Origin: Nitrospiraceae bacterium
GTDB lineage: Bacteria > Nitrospirota > Nitrospiria > Nitrospirales > Nitrospiraceae
Length of the DNA stretch: 13,701 nucleotides
Assembly: GCA_005800255.1 (NCBI GenBank)
Contig: SYGW01000081.1
Location: 1 to 13,701, forward strand
Direction: 5' to 3'
Below, in pieces: positions 5,532-13,266 of the stretch (its first letter is position 1; each line of letters begins with the position of its first letter). Under the pieces are notes generated by a model. It saw only the letters and a list, made by a program, of their open reading frames with translations. It did no database searches and had not been told where the DNA came from. The position numbers and the translations under genes are program-made.

Positions 5532-6434
5532 CTAGCTTGTGAACCTGGAGGTTTGCCGATCGACCACCCAGACTCCCGCCAGAATCAGCGCGATGCCGAG
5601 GATTTCGTTCGTGCCCACCGGCTCTTTCAAGAGTACAGCGGACAATACGATGGCTGCCACAGGAGTCAGATTACCCAGGACCGATGCGCACGAAGGCCCG
5701 ATGCCCTTCACGCCGAACAGCCAGGCCTGTTGCGCGATGGCCGTAGCGAACAGAACCAGATAGCCCAGCGCCATCCAATCTGCCTGCGTCACGGACCCGA
5801 GTCCCACATCCAGCATCTTGCGATCCGTCCACAAGAGAGGCAGTTGCAACACGGTGGCGACGAGCAAGGTCGTCCAATTGACGGTGAGGGCCGAGTGGCG
5901 TTCCATGAGCTGCCGGCTGCCAATACTATAGAGGGCCCAGCTCGCCACACCGAGAAAGACCAGCAGACTGCCGAGCAGAGGCTGCTCGCCCGCTGCTTGA
6001 AATCCGGCCACAGAGACCAGCGCCACCCCCGCAAAGGAGAGAAGGCCGCCGGCCCAGACGGCGCGGAGTGGAACATCCTGAATCAAGAGGGCCGAGAGCA
6101 GCGATGTCACCACAGGACTTGCACCGATGATCACCCCGCCCACGGCCCCGCTCACATATTTGAGACCCATGAGAATGAGGAGGTGGTTACCCAAGACGCC
6201 GAGTCCGAGCAGTCCCAGCATACGCGCATCTGCCTTGGTCAGCTTGGCCAAGGTGCCTTCCTGCCACCACCAGGTACTCAGGAGAATTGCCAGCCCGCCG
6301 ATGTCACGCAGGACCGATGCCTCGACGGCAGAAAAGGACCCGAGGGCCATTTTCTGCGCCACAATCGAGCCACCCCAAAGGGCCGCAGCGAGAAGGACCG
6401 ACCCGTAGGCCAGGCTATTGGAAGGAGGAGTCAT
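5532..6434 (-). CDS. EamA/DMT-family inner-membrane transporter
   Basis: This 300-aa protein has about ten hydrophobic helices arranged as two five-helix EamA halves (about 8-140 and 150-293). Typical family pieces are ALWGGSIVAQKMAL in helix 1, ASPVVTSLLSALLIQDVPL at the end of the first half and LGNLTPVAAIVLSAVLLKEP at the end of the second. The drug/metabolite transporter superfamily exports amino acids, purines or other metabolites. The substrate cannot be read from sequence. The start at ATG 6434 has no separate Shine-Dalgarno sequence, and a palindrome overlaps the start codon (see 6433-6447). The gene diverges from the M32 carboxypeptidase gene; a link such as export of peptide-derived amino acids would be speculation. 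Confidence 0.92.
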   Translation of the reverse strand: MTPPSNSLAYGSVLLAAALWGGSIVAQKMALGSFSAVEASVLRDIGGLAILLSTWWWQEGTLAKLTKADARMLGLLGLGVLGNHLLILMGLKYVSGAVGGVIIGASPVVTSLLSALLIQDVPLRAVWAGGLLSFAGVALVSVAGFQAAGEQPLLGSLLVFLGVASWALYSIGSRQLMERHSALTVNWTTLLVATVLQLPLLWTDRKMLDVGLGSVTQADWMALGYLVLFATAIAQQAWLFGVKGIGPSCASVLGNLTPVAAIVLSAVLLKEPVGTNEILGIALILAGVWVVDRQTSRFTS

Positions 6435-6447
6435 CCCCTATGGGGAT
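6433..6447 (-). promoter_or_regulatory. Perfect palindrome over the EamA start codon
   Basis: ATCCCCTATGGGGAT is a perfect 15-bp inverted repeat (6-bp arms, 3-bp centre). On the - strand it overlaps the first two bases of the EamA start codon and the inferred -10. It could be an operator, or an RNA hairpin burying the start codon if transcription begins further upstream. Confidence 0.5.
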
Positions 6448-6471
6448 ACAATCGTTTGTGGCTGCAGTCAA
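6443..6471 (-). promoter_or_regulatory. Candidate promoter for the EamA gene
   Basis: On the - strand, -35 TTGACT (6466-6471) and -10 TATCCC (6443-6448) are separated by exactly 17 bp. Only 8 bases lie between the -10 and the ATG, so the transcript would begin at or within a few bases of the start codon, which fits the absence of a ribosome site. Confidence 0.45.
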
Positions 6472-6495
6472 GGAGTATTGTCTGTGCTGGCCAGT

Positions 6496-6525
6496 TTGAA
6501 AACGGAGAGCCCCCTTGCGTAGACT
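6496..6525 (+). promoter_or_regulatory. Possible promoter for the M32 carboxypeptidase gene
   Basis: TTGAAA (6496-6501) and TAGACT (6520-6525) are 18 bp apart on the + strand, upstream of the GTG at 6587. Both boxes are moderate matches; this is the best candidate seen in the divergent gap. Confidence 0.3.
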
Positions 6526-6586
6526 ACAAGATCGGATACAGCGACACGCGATCACAGACTGACGATTCCAGGAGGAGCCCCCTACC

Positions 6587-8128
6587 GTGAAGACCCTGAA
6601 GACCGTAGAAACGTTGACGACCAGACTCTTGGAGATCCAGCGCATTAACAGCGCGGCCGCTCTCCTCTCCTGGGATCAGGAAACCTATATGCCGGCCGGA
6701 GGAGGCGAAGCCCGCGCCGAACAGATTTCGACGCTCCAGGGCATCGCCCACCAGAAACTGGTCTCGCCGGAGACGGAAGGGCTGCTCGCACCCTGGATCG
6801 ACCCCCAAACCGGCGCCATTCAGGACACACCAGGGAAGGGCTGGGACGAGCCATCCCGGTCCCTGCTCCGTGAAGTGTGGCGGGACTATAGCCGCGCCAA
6901 GAAACTACCATCAGACTTTGTCATCACGCTCAGCCGGGAATGTTCGCTGGCCCAGCAAGTCTGGGCTGAGGCGAAGAAGGCGAGCAACTTCGCTCTGTTT
7001 CTGCCGAACCTGCGCACCGTTCTCTCGCTCAAAAAACAGGAAGCCCAATATCTCGGCTACAAAGACTCGCCCTACGATGCCTTATTGGATGTGTATGAAC
7101 CGGGCTCGACGATCGCCGCGCTCCGTTCCCTCTTCGCCCAAGTGAAGGCCCGGCTGGTGCCATTGCTGCAAAAGATTCAGAATAGTCAGACTCAGGTCGA
7201 CGACTCGGTGCTCTTTCATAGCTACGATACAACGCGGCAGATGGAATTCGGCCGGTTGGTCTTGGTCACCATGGGCTATGACTTCGAGCGGGGCCGCCTG
7301 GACCTGTCGTCTCACCCCTTCACCACCTCCTTCCATCCGACGGACGTGCGCGTCACCACGCGCGTCTTCGAACATGACCTGCAATCCTGCCTCTTCAGCT
7401 GTATCCATGAAGGAGGCCATGGCCTCTACGACCAGGGGCTCGACACGCGCTACTTCGGGACGCCGCTTGGCGAGTCGGTCTCGCTCGGCATTCACGAGAG
7501 CCAGTCGCGCATGTGGGAAAACTGCGTGGGCCGCTCGCGCTCCTTTTGGCGTTTCTTTTACCCTCTACTGCAACAGACCTTCCCGCAGCAATTGGGCTCT
7601 CTCGACGGCGAGCAATTCTATGCCGCGATCAATCGCGTGAAGCCCTCGCTGATTCGGGTCGAAGCCGATGAGCTCACCTACAACCTCCACATCATGCTGC
7701 GGTTTGAAATCGAGCAGGACCTTATCGAAGGCAGGACTAAGCCGGAAGACTTGCCGGGGATCTGGAACCAGAAGATGCAGGACTATCTGGGCATCCGTCC
7801 CTCGAACGATGCGGAGGGCGTGCTGCAAGACGTCCATTGGTCCTTGGGAGCCTTCGGCTACTTCCCGACCTATACGCTGGGCAATCTCTACTCTGTTCAA
7901 TTCTACGAACAGGCTAAACTGGAGGTTCCACGGCTGGAAGAAAATATATCGGCAGGACAACTATTGGAGCTGCGGCGCTGGCTCGAGCAGAAGATTCACC
8001 GCTGGGGCCGGATGTTCACGCCGGATCACCTGGCCCAGCGAGTGACGGGCAAGAGCCTCGACCCGGAACCCTTCTTATCCTATGTGGAGAAAAAGTACGG
8101 CGAGATCTACCGGCTGGCCGGTTCGTAA
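6587..8128 (+). CDS. M32-family (Taq-type) metallocarboxypeptidase
   Basis: This 513-aa protein, close to the usual ~500 for the family, contains the zinc motif HEGGH at residues 274-278, inside SCIHEGGHGLYDQG. The downstream HESQSRMWEN supplies the third ligand Glu304. Other family segments are AAALLSWDQETYMPAGG near the N-terminus, TTSFHPTDVRVTTR before the active site and the mostly helical C-terminal half (RVEADELTYNLHIMLRFEIE). M32 enzymes remove C-terminal residues with broad specificity in the cytosol and leave proline in place. No signal peptide is seen. GTG 6587 is the start, with AGGAGGA (6570-6576) 10 nt upstream. The 3' end overlaps the facing Panacea-like gene by 22 bp, and no terminator is visible there. 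Confidence 0.95.
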   Translation: MKTLKTVETLTTRLLEIQRINSAAALLSWDQETYMPAGGGEARAEQISTLQGIAHQKLVSPETEGLLAPWIDPQTGAIQDTPGKGWDEPSRSLLREVWRDYSRAKKLPSDFVITLSRECSLAQQVWAEAKKASNFALFLPNLRTVLSLKKQEAQYLGYKDSPYDALLDVYEPGSTIAALRSLFAQVKARLVPLLQKIQNSQTQVDDSVLFHSYDTTRQMEFGRLVLVTMGYDFERGRLDLSSHPFTTSFHPTDVRVTTRVFEHDLQSCLFSCIHEGGHGLYDQGLDTRYFGTPLGESVSLGIHESQSRMWENCVGRSRSFWRFFYPLLQQTFPQQLGSLDGEQFYAAINRVKPSLIRVEADELTYNLHIMLRFEIEQDLIEGRTKPEDLPGIWNQKMQDYLGIRPSNDAEGVLQDVHWSLGAFGYFPTYTLGNLYSVQFYEQAKLEVPRLEENISAGQLLELRRWLEQKIHRWGRMFTPDHLAQRVTGKSLDPEPFLSYVEKKYGEIYRLAGS

Positions 8129-8685
8129 CCCATCGCGACATTCAGCTTAGCCAACACCGGAGCCGGCAGCGTGAACTCCGCCTGCACCTCGATCCGGGAC
8201 GGCACCAGGAGCGTCGTGTGAAAGACGATATCGCGGATCGGAATTTTAAATTCCGGGTCCTGAGGCGTACTCAATTCGACTGACTCGACCGACTGGGTGA
8301 TCTGGCCGCTATCCTGCGGCCCATAGACCGTCACGACCGCCTTCAAAATCTCCACGATCTTCTCGTTGGTTTCGACCCCTTCAATATGTTTCTCCAGCAA
8401 AGGGATGACCTCTTCCCTCGCCTGATCCGAGAGGGTGAAGTTTTCCACCCGCTCCTTCCGGCGCAGCGAGGTCAGGTCGTTGTCCAAATCCTTGCTGAAG
8501 GCCCCGTAAGCGAACCGGAAGAATTCGAAGTGAAAGCCCTTGAAGCCCTTGCCGAACATTTGCAGTTCGCACAAAAAGCAGAGCTGCTGCAGCTTCACGT
8601 CGCTCAACAGGCCATGAGGCTCCGTCAAATGCAACACATAGAGAAGGAGAGCCCGGTCGACCGTAATCTGATTGGGTGTCCGCAT
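8107..8685 (-). CDS. Panacea/YwgA-like hypothetical protein
   Basis: This is a 192-aa soluble protein. Its N-terminal ~75 residues follow the pattern of Panacea (DUF4065/SocA-like) and YwgA proteins: RALLLYVLHLTEPHGLLSDV, then KLQQLCFLCE, then FEFFRFAYGAFSKDLDNDL, where family members usually have YGPxSxxLxxDL. The middle is helical (LSDQAREEVIPLLEKHIEGV) and the C-terminal ~70 residues look beta-rich, ending MGYEPASR. Panacea domains often neutralise toxins or feed proteins to proteases, but no toxin-like gene adjoins this one, so that role is not supported here. ATG 8685 has GAGG (8695-8698) 9 nt upstream and a good promoter further up. It converges on the M32 gene with a 22-bp overlap. The family call is by pattern and moderate. 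Confidence 0.6.
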   Translation of the reverse strand: MRTPNQITVDRALLLYVLHLTEPHGLLSDVKLQQLCFLCELQMFGKGFKGFHFEFFRFAYGAFSKDLDNDLTSLRRKERVENFTLSDQAREEVIPLLEKHIEGVETNEKIVEILKAVVTVYGPQDSGQITQSVESVELSTPQDPEFKIPIRDIVFHTTLLVPSRIEVQAEFTLPAPVLAKLNVAMGYEPASR

Positions 8686-8723
8686 GCGCTAGAACCTCGC
8701 TCGTTCCGTGGTTGGGCCTGCGC

Positions 8724-8753
8724 ACTATAAACAGCGCGGAAGATCTCCGTCAA
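8724..8753 (-). promoter_or_regulatory. Promoter for the Panacea-like gene
   Basis: On the - strand, -35 TTGACG (8748-8753) and -10 TATAGT (8724-8729) are 18 bp apart (17 if TTATAG is used). The predicted start lies about 30 nt before ATG 8685. Confidence 0.55.
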
Positions 8754-8789
8754 TTCGCGTCTCCGCCTCCGCCCCGGTCCAGTGCCCCC

Positions 8790-8819
8790 TTGACCGGTTG
8801 GACCAGTTTCGTCTTTAAT
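8790..8819 (+). promoter_or_regulatory. Promoter for fur
   Basis: TTGACC (8790-8795) and TTTAAT (8814-8819) are 18 bp apart. Transcription would begin near 8826, leaving a short leader with the GGAGG ribosome site at 8831-8835. No Fur-like palindrome overlaps it, so autoregulation is not evident. Confidence 0.5.
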
Positions 8820-8842
8820 GGGCTCCGTTCGGAGGCTTGATC

Positions 8843-9277
8843 GTGGCGAATACGCATGTAAAAGAAATGAAGGCGCTCAAGGAGCACCTGGGCAAACATC
8901 AGCTCAAACTCACCCGCCAGCGTGAATTGATCCTGAGCGCGTTCCTCCGGCAGGAGCACATTACGGCGGAAGCCATGTATCACCAACTGGCGAAGTCCGA
9001 TCCCCACCTTGGGCTCGCCACCATCTACCGCACCCTGAATCTGTTCTGCGATGCAGGCCTGGCGCAGGCCCGCCACTTCGGCTCCCAGACGCAATACGAC
9101 AATATCGCGCACAAGGGCCACCACGACCACCTCATCTGCACCGGTTGCCAGAAGATCGTGGAATTTGAAAACGAAGAAATCGAGCGGCTCCAGGAAGAAG
9201 TGGCCAGCAAGAACGGATTCACCATCACCACCCATCGGCTTGAGCTTTACGGCCTCTGCTCCCGTTGCCGCCATTGA
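8843..9277 (+). CDS. fur: Fur-family ferric uptake regulator
   Basis: This 144-aa protein has an N-terminal winged helix (about 10-85, with LKLTRQRELIL and LGLATIYRTLNLF as recognition region) and a C-terminal metal-binding dimerisation domain. KGHHDHLICTGC gives the HHDH metal site (93-96) and first zinc CxxC (Cys99, Cys102). EFENEEIE supplies acidic ligands, and LCSRC gives the second CxxC (Cys139, Cys142). Fur with Fe(II) represses iron-uptake genes. The GTG at 8843 is preferred over the TTG at 8837 because GGAGG (8831-8835) is 7 nt from the GTG and 1 nt from the TTG. The adjacent iron transporter and Fur-like palindromes favour Fur over PerR or Zur, although sequence motifs alone do not fully separate them. 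Confidence 0.9.
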   Translation: MANTHVKEMKALKEHLGKHQLKLTRQRELILSAFLRQEHITAEAMYHQLAKSDPHLGLATIYRTLNLFCDAGLAQARHFGSQTQYDNIAHKGHHDHLICTGCQKIVEFENEEIERLQEEVASKNGFTITTHRLELYGLCSRCRH

Positions 9278-9294
9278 CGCGGCGGATTTTTTTT
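9268..9294 (+). terminator. Intrinsic terminator of fur
   Basis: CCGCC (9268-9272) pairs with GGCGG (9281-9285) across an 8-nt loop that contains the fur stop codon. One A and then eight T residues (9287-9294) follow. It separates fur from the fbp operon, so the latter needs its own promoter. Confidence 0.8.
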
Positions 9295-9295
9295 A

Positions 9296-9319
9296 GTATC
9301 ATCTTGATACGGCTTATCA
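9296..9319 (+). promoter_or_regulatory. Overlapping Fur-box-like operators upstream of fbpA
   Basis: Two overlapping palindromes lie between the fur terminator and fbpA. GTATCATCTTGATAC (9296-9310) is 7-1-7 with 6 of 7 arm pairs. TGATACGGCTTATCA (9305-9319) matches the 7-1-7 Fur consensus TGATAAT-N-ATTATCA in 11 of 14 arm bases. They cover the best -10 candidate, TATCAA (9315-9320), which has only a weak -35 upstream (TTTAGT, 9292-9297). Binding by iron-loaded Fur there would block transcription of the transporter. Confidence 0.7.
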
Positions 9320-9344
9320 ATTTCAATTACATAAGGACTCCTCC

Positions 9345-10385
9345 ATGTTATTTACCTGCTCCCTGCCAACATTGCGTCGGACGATCCTCTCCGGTCTCAT
9401 GCTCTTCGTTGTCACCGGGGCCTTGGCGCCCTGCGCCCAAGCAGCCGACAAGCTTACGATCTACTCAGGCCGCGGGGAACGGCTCATCAAACCGGTCCTC
9501 GACGCCTTTACGGCGAGCACCGGCATTCAAATCGAGCTCTTGTCCTCCGGCACGACGGAACTGGTCAATCGGCTGAAGGCGGAAGGCGACCGCACCTCGG
9601 CAGACCTCCTGATCACCAACGACGCAGGCAGCTTGGAACTGACCAGGACGGCAGGCCTCCTCCGCCCCTTGAACATGCGGGAAGTCGAACGGGCCATCCC
9701 GGCGCAATTCCGCGCGCCGGACAATGCCTGGGTGGGGCTCTCCGGGCGATTCTGGATCGTCGTCTACAACACCACGCTGGTCAAACCAGACCAGGTGAAG
9801 TCGCTCCTCGACCTCGCCGACCCCAAATGGAAAGATAAAATCGCCATTCCGAATTCCGGCAGCGAATATCTGCAAGCAGGCGTGTCGGTCATTCGCGCGA
9901 CGCATGGAGACGAAAAAACCAAACAGTTCCTGCAGGGCCTCAAGGCCAATGCGGACGGCCAGGTCTATCAGAAGAGCTCGCAGATCGTGGATGCCGTCGC
10001 CAAGGGACAAGTCGCGCTAGGGATCGTGAATCACTACTACATCTACCGGCACCTCGCCACACAGCCCAACGCGCCGATCGCCGCCTTGATGCCGGACCAA
10101 TTTGAAGGCGGCATGGGGGCCATCATGAACGTCGCCGGTATCGGTATCGTCAAGTCGAGCAAACATCTGGACAGCGCCAAACTACTCGTCGAATTTCTGG
10201 TCGCACAAGCGGGACAGAAATTATTCGCGGACCTCGACAAGGAATATCCCCTTCACCCAGACGTGAAAGCGGACCAAGCCCTCGTGGAACGGAAAACTTT
10301 CCGGGCCGCCTTAGTCCCCCTCACCAAGCTGGCGGAATTGCGCGAACCGACCCTCACGCTGATCGAACAAGTGGGTCTCCGGTAA
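9345..10385 (+). CDS. fbpA: FbpA/FutA-type periplasmic ferric-iron-binding protein
   Basis: This 346-aa family-1 solute-binding protein has a signal peptide: RR at 11-12, hydrophobic core TILSGLMLFVVTGALA, cleavage after AQA (residue 33). The mature start KLTIYSGRGERLIKPVLDAF, the hinge-region IPNSGSEYLQAG and the twin-tyrosine VNHYYIYRH (Tyr231-232) are typical of the iron-binding FbpA/FutA group, in which the tyrosines coordinate Fe(III). It captures ferric iron in the periplasm and passes it to FbpB/C. LAPC before the cleavage site is not a proper lipobox because of the Pro. AAGGA (9333-9337) is 7 nt from the ATG. It is the first gene of an operon, 16 nt from fbpB, behind Fur-like operators. 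Confidence 0.92.
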   Translation: MLFTCSLPTLRRTILSGLMLFVVTGALAPCAQAADKLTIYSGRGERLIKPVLDAFTASTGIQIELLSSGTTELVNRLKAEGDRTSADLLITNDAGSLELTRTAGLLRPLNMREVERAIPAQFRAPDNAWVGLSGRFWIVVYNTTLVKPDQVKSLLDLADPKWKDKIAIPNSGSEYLQAGVSVIRATHGDEKTKQFLQGLKANADGQVYQKSSQIVDAVAKGQVALGIVNHYYIYRHLATQPNAPIAALMPDQFEGGMGAIMNVAGIGIVKSSKHLDSAKLLVEFLVAQAGQKLFADLDKEYPLHPDVKADQALVERKTFRAALVPLTKLAELREPTLTLIEQVGLR

Positions 10386-10401
10386 CTCGAAGGAACCCAC
10401 C

Positions 10402-11985
10402 GTGAGCACGATTCGCCAACAGCTTGCTTCACCGCTGCAACTCCTTGCCCTCGCCGCTGCCGGCCTCATCCTGCTTCCGCTTGGCTACGTCACGGCACAG
10501 GCTCTCTCAGCCAATCCGGCTGTCTGGAGCCGCTTATGGAGCACCCGCATTCCCGAGCTGCTATTCAACACCATCTCCTTAGCCGCCAGCGTGACCGTCA
10601 TCACGCTGTTTTTTGGCGTCTCGACCGCCTGGCTGGTCACTCGCACGGAATTCCCCGGTCGCAGACTGTGGGAGGGCGCCTTGGTCCTTCCTCTGGCGAT
10701 GCCGACCTACGTGCTGGCCTACGTCTATTCCTACCTCTTGGGATTCGGCGGTCCGGTCGAACATCTCTGGCAACTGATGGCAGGCCCCCAAGCCAGGATC
10801 TTCTCGCCCCATAGTTATTGGGGCGCGACGCTCGTCATGGCCTTGGATACCTTTCCCTTCGTCTATCTCCTTAGTCGGAGCGCCCTCCTCAGCATGAACG
10901 TTTCGTTCGAAGAGGTGGCGCGGGCCAGCGGCGCCTCCCGTCTCTCGACCCTCTGGCGCGTGACCCTGCCCTTGATGCGTCCCTCGATTGCCGCAGGGGT
11001 CGCCCTCGTCATCCTCTATGTCGTCTCGGACTTCGGCGCGGTCTCCTTGCTTCGCTACCAGACCCTCACCTATGCCGTCTTTCAACAGATGACCGGACGG
11101 TCCGACAATACGGCCGCGAGCATCTTGAGCCTCTTACTGGTTGCGCTCGCGCTGATTTTCCTGATTACCGAACGGTGGTTCCGGCAACGAAGCCGGTTCT
11201 ACCAAACGACCGGCCGCTACAGAGCTCCGCAACGGCACCAATACGGATGGCTCGGCACCGTCGCCATCACCAGCTATCTCGGACTGATTATCGGCGCAGC
11301 CTTCGCACTCCCTGCCGCTCTCTTGATCCAATGGAGTCTGTCTCCCGAGGCGCAAGCGACCCTCGATAGCCGGTTCTTCGGGTTCGTCTGGAACAGCGGC
11401 ATCCTGGCCGCCAGCGCCGCCACCGGCGGGGTCTTGATCGGCTTGCCGCTCGCCTACCTGGCGAGCCGACGCCCGACCCTGCTGAATGTCGGCTGCCTGC
11501 AAGCAGCCTATGCAGGCTATGTGCTGCCGGGACCAGTGGCGGCGCTGGCCGTTCTTGTCCTCTTTACTAAACTGGCTCCGGTGTTCTACGGCTCGGTCCT
11601 GATCCTTATCATGGCCTACGTGATCCACTTTCTCCCGGCCGGCCTCCAATCGCTGGAGCCGGCGCTCCAGCAAATTACCCCGAACCTGGAAGAGGTCTCT
11701 CGCACGCTGGGCTTTGGCATGCGGGCGACCTGGCGGCGGGTGACACTGCCACTGGTCCGAAACGGTTTTGTCGTCGCCTGGGTCTTGATGTTTCTGCAAA
11801 CGATGAAAGAACTGCCTGCGACCCTCTTGTTGCGGCCGGTGGGATTCGACACCCTGGCGATTCGCGTCTGGATGGAAGCGAGCGAGGACTATTTTCAGCT
11901 CGCCGCCCCTGCCGCGCTCCTCATTGTGTTACTGAGTCTCCCGGCCCTGGCCTTGTTGGTCTCGAAAGATTGGCGCGCGGCCTAA
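10402..11985 (+). CDS. fbpB: FbpB-type ferric-iron ABC transporter permease (fused two-domain)
   Basis: This 527-aa inner-membrane protein is built of two fused permease halves with about twelve helices in total. Each half carries the cytoplasmic EAA loop that docks on the ATPase: EEVARASGAS...TLP at residues 170-190 and EEVSRTLGFG...TLP at 430-450. The two-domain single-chain form of this length is characteristic of Fe(III) permeases of the FbpB/SfuB type. The start is GTG 10402 with GAAGGA (10389-10394) 7 nt upstream. It lies between the iron-binding protein and the ATPase with 16- and 18-nt gaps, so the three are one operon. Confidence 0.93.
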   Translation: MSTIRQQLASPLQLLALAAAGLILLPLGYVTAQALSANPAVWSRLWSTRIPELLFNTISLAASVTVITLFFGVSTAWLVTRTEFPGRRLWEGALVLPLAMPTYVLAYVYSYLLGFGGPVEHLWQLMAGPQARIFSPHSYWGATLVMALDTFPFVYLLSRSALLSMNVSFEEVARASGASRLSTLWRVTLPLMRPSIAAGVALVILYVVSDFGAVSLLRYQTLTYAVFQQMTGRSDNTAASILSLLLVALALIFLITERWFRQRSRFYQTTGRYRAPQRHQYGWLGTVAITSYLGLIIGAAFALPAALLIQWSLSPEAQATLDSRFFGFVWNSGILAASAATGGVLIGLPLAYLASRRPTLLNVGCLQAAYAGYVLPGPVAALAVLVLFTKLAPVFYGSVLILIMAYVIHFLPAGLQSLEPALQQITPNLEEVSRTLGFGMRATWRRVTLPLVRNGFVVAWVLMFLQTMKELPATLLLRPVGFDTLAIRVWMEASEDYFQLAAPAALLIVLLSLPALALLVSKDWRAA

Positions 11986-12003
11986 CAAAAGGATTGTGAT
12001 TCT

Positions 12004-13134
12004 GTGACCTCAGACCATTCCACCACACCAAATTCTTCCACGAAAAAAAGACTTCCGGGCCGCCAAGCAGAACCGGCCGCCTCAGTCTTGGAGCTGCGCC
12101 AAGTCTCCTGCTCCTATGAGACAGGACGGCCCGCGGTCCAGGACATTTCATTTGCAGCCAAGGAAGGGGAAATTCTCTGCCTGCTCGGCCCATCCGGCTG
12201 CGGAAAAACAACGATTCTACGAGCCATCGCAGGCTTTGAACCTGTTCGCTCAGGGAAAATTTTCCTGTCGGGCCAACTCGTGTCGTCGCCGGAGGCAATG
12301 ACTCCAACAGAAAACCGTCGCATTGGAATGGTCTTTCAAGAATATGCGCTCTTCCCCCACTTACGCGTACAAGACAACATCGCCTTCGGACTCAGCCAAC
12401 TCACGCGAAGCCTGCGCGCCGCGCAGGTCCAGGAGATGTTGCGGCTCACAGGGCTGGAAGGATTCGGACGGCGATACCCGCATGAATTGTCGGGTGGCCA
12501 GCAACAGCGAGTCGCGCTGGCCCGTGCCCTGGTTCAGAATCCCGTCGTGCTGCTGCTCGACGAACCCTTCAGCAATTTGGACCCGGATATGGCAGGGCGC
12601 ATGCGCCAAGAGCTGCACGACCTGTTGCGGCGGACGAAGACGACGACCATCCTCGTCACGCATGACCATGACGAAGCCTTTGCCATGGCCGATCGCATCG
12701 CCGTCCTCAACCAAGGTCGCCTGGAACAGTTCGATACGCCGGAAATGATGTACCACATGCCGGCCACGCCCTTCGTCGCAGACTTTGTCGGTCAGGCAGA
12801 CTTCATTCCTGGAACCGTATCGCAGGGCATGGTCCAGACCGAGCTGGGAGAATTCCCCGATACGCTCGAATGCCAAGATGGCGCAGCCGTAGTCGTCATG
12901 ATCAGACCGGACGACATCCACCTCGTCCCGACGGAAGGCACCCGCGCCCGCGCCCGCGTCCTCTCCCGCCAATTCCGTGGCTCAGAAAATCTCTACACGG
13001 TCAGCCTGCCATCCGGTCAAATCGTCCATAGCAGTCAAGGCTCCACGAGCGTTTATCAGGCTGGCACGACGGTGGAGCTCCGTGTCCTGGCGACCCATAC
13101 AGTCCTCTTTCGACAAGACAAGTCCGCAGGCTAG
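12004..13134 (+). CDS. fbpC: FbpC-type ferric-iron ABC transporter ATPase
   Basis: The 376-aa nucleotide-binding subunit has a complete motif set. These are Walker A GPSGCGKTT (62-70), Q-loop Gln112 in VFQEYALFPH, signature LSGGQQQR (162-169), Walker B VVLLLDEP with Asp186-Glu187, D-loop SNLD, and switch His220 in LVTHDHDEA. A C-terminal TOBE-type region (about 270-376) follows, as in the iron and putrescine importer ATPases; it often serves regulation. ATP hydrolysis drives Fe(III) import through FbpB. The N-terminus has about 25 extra polar residues before the usual start of the domain. The start is GTG 12004, with AAAAGGA (11987-11993) 10 nt upstream. A later start is possible but no better ribosome site was seen. 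Confidence 0.93.
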   Translation: MTSDHSTTPNSSTKKRLPGRQAEPAASVLELRQVSCSYETGRPAVQDISFAAKEGEILCLLGPSGCGKTTILRAIAGFEPVRSGKIFLSGQLVSSPEAMTPTENRRIGMVFQEYALFPHLRVQDNIAFGLSQLTRSLRAAQVQEMLRLTGLEGFGRRYPHELSGGQQQRVALARALVQNPVVLLLDEPFSNLDPDMAGRMRQELHDLLRRTKTTTILVTHDHDEAFAMADRIAVLNQGRLEQFDTPEMMYHMPATPFVADFVGQADFIPGTVSQGMVQTELGEFPDTLECQDGAAVVVMIRPDDIHLVPTEGTRARARVLSRQFRGSENLYTVSLPSGQIVHSSQGSTSVYQAGTTVELRVLATHTVLFRQDKSAG

Positions 13135-13266
13135 GCGCCGCACCTAAGACGACCAAGCGCACGAAAGCATTGACAGGCTTTTCCACGATCTGCCATTGAT
13201 AGAGATGTACGATGGGTCCCTGCCCCACCGATCCGTGAATCACGCAACGAAAGTGAGACTTCCTCT

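Noticed and set aside
5553..6590. 345-codon open frame on the + strand opposite the EamA gene
   Set aside because: The product is low-complexity (rich in Gln, Arg, Pro, His) and antisense to a clear membrane transporter; a typical GC-rich shadow frame.
8107..8842. Toxin-antitoxin module around the Panacea-like gene
   Set aside because: Neighbours are a carboxypeptidase and fur; no small toxin-like frame overlaps or adjoins it on the same strand.
9345..9450. Lipoprotein signal in FbpA (LAPC before the cleavage region)
   Set aside because: Pro directly before the Cys breaks the lipobox rule; the AQA site three residues later is a good signal peptidase I site.
13170..13200. Promoter before exbB (TTGACA at 13170)
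   Set aside because: The -35 is perfect but the nearest -10-like hexamer, ATTGAT, is 19 bp away and poor; not strong enough to list.
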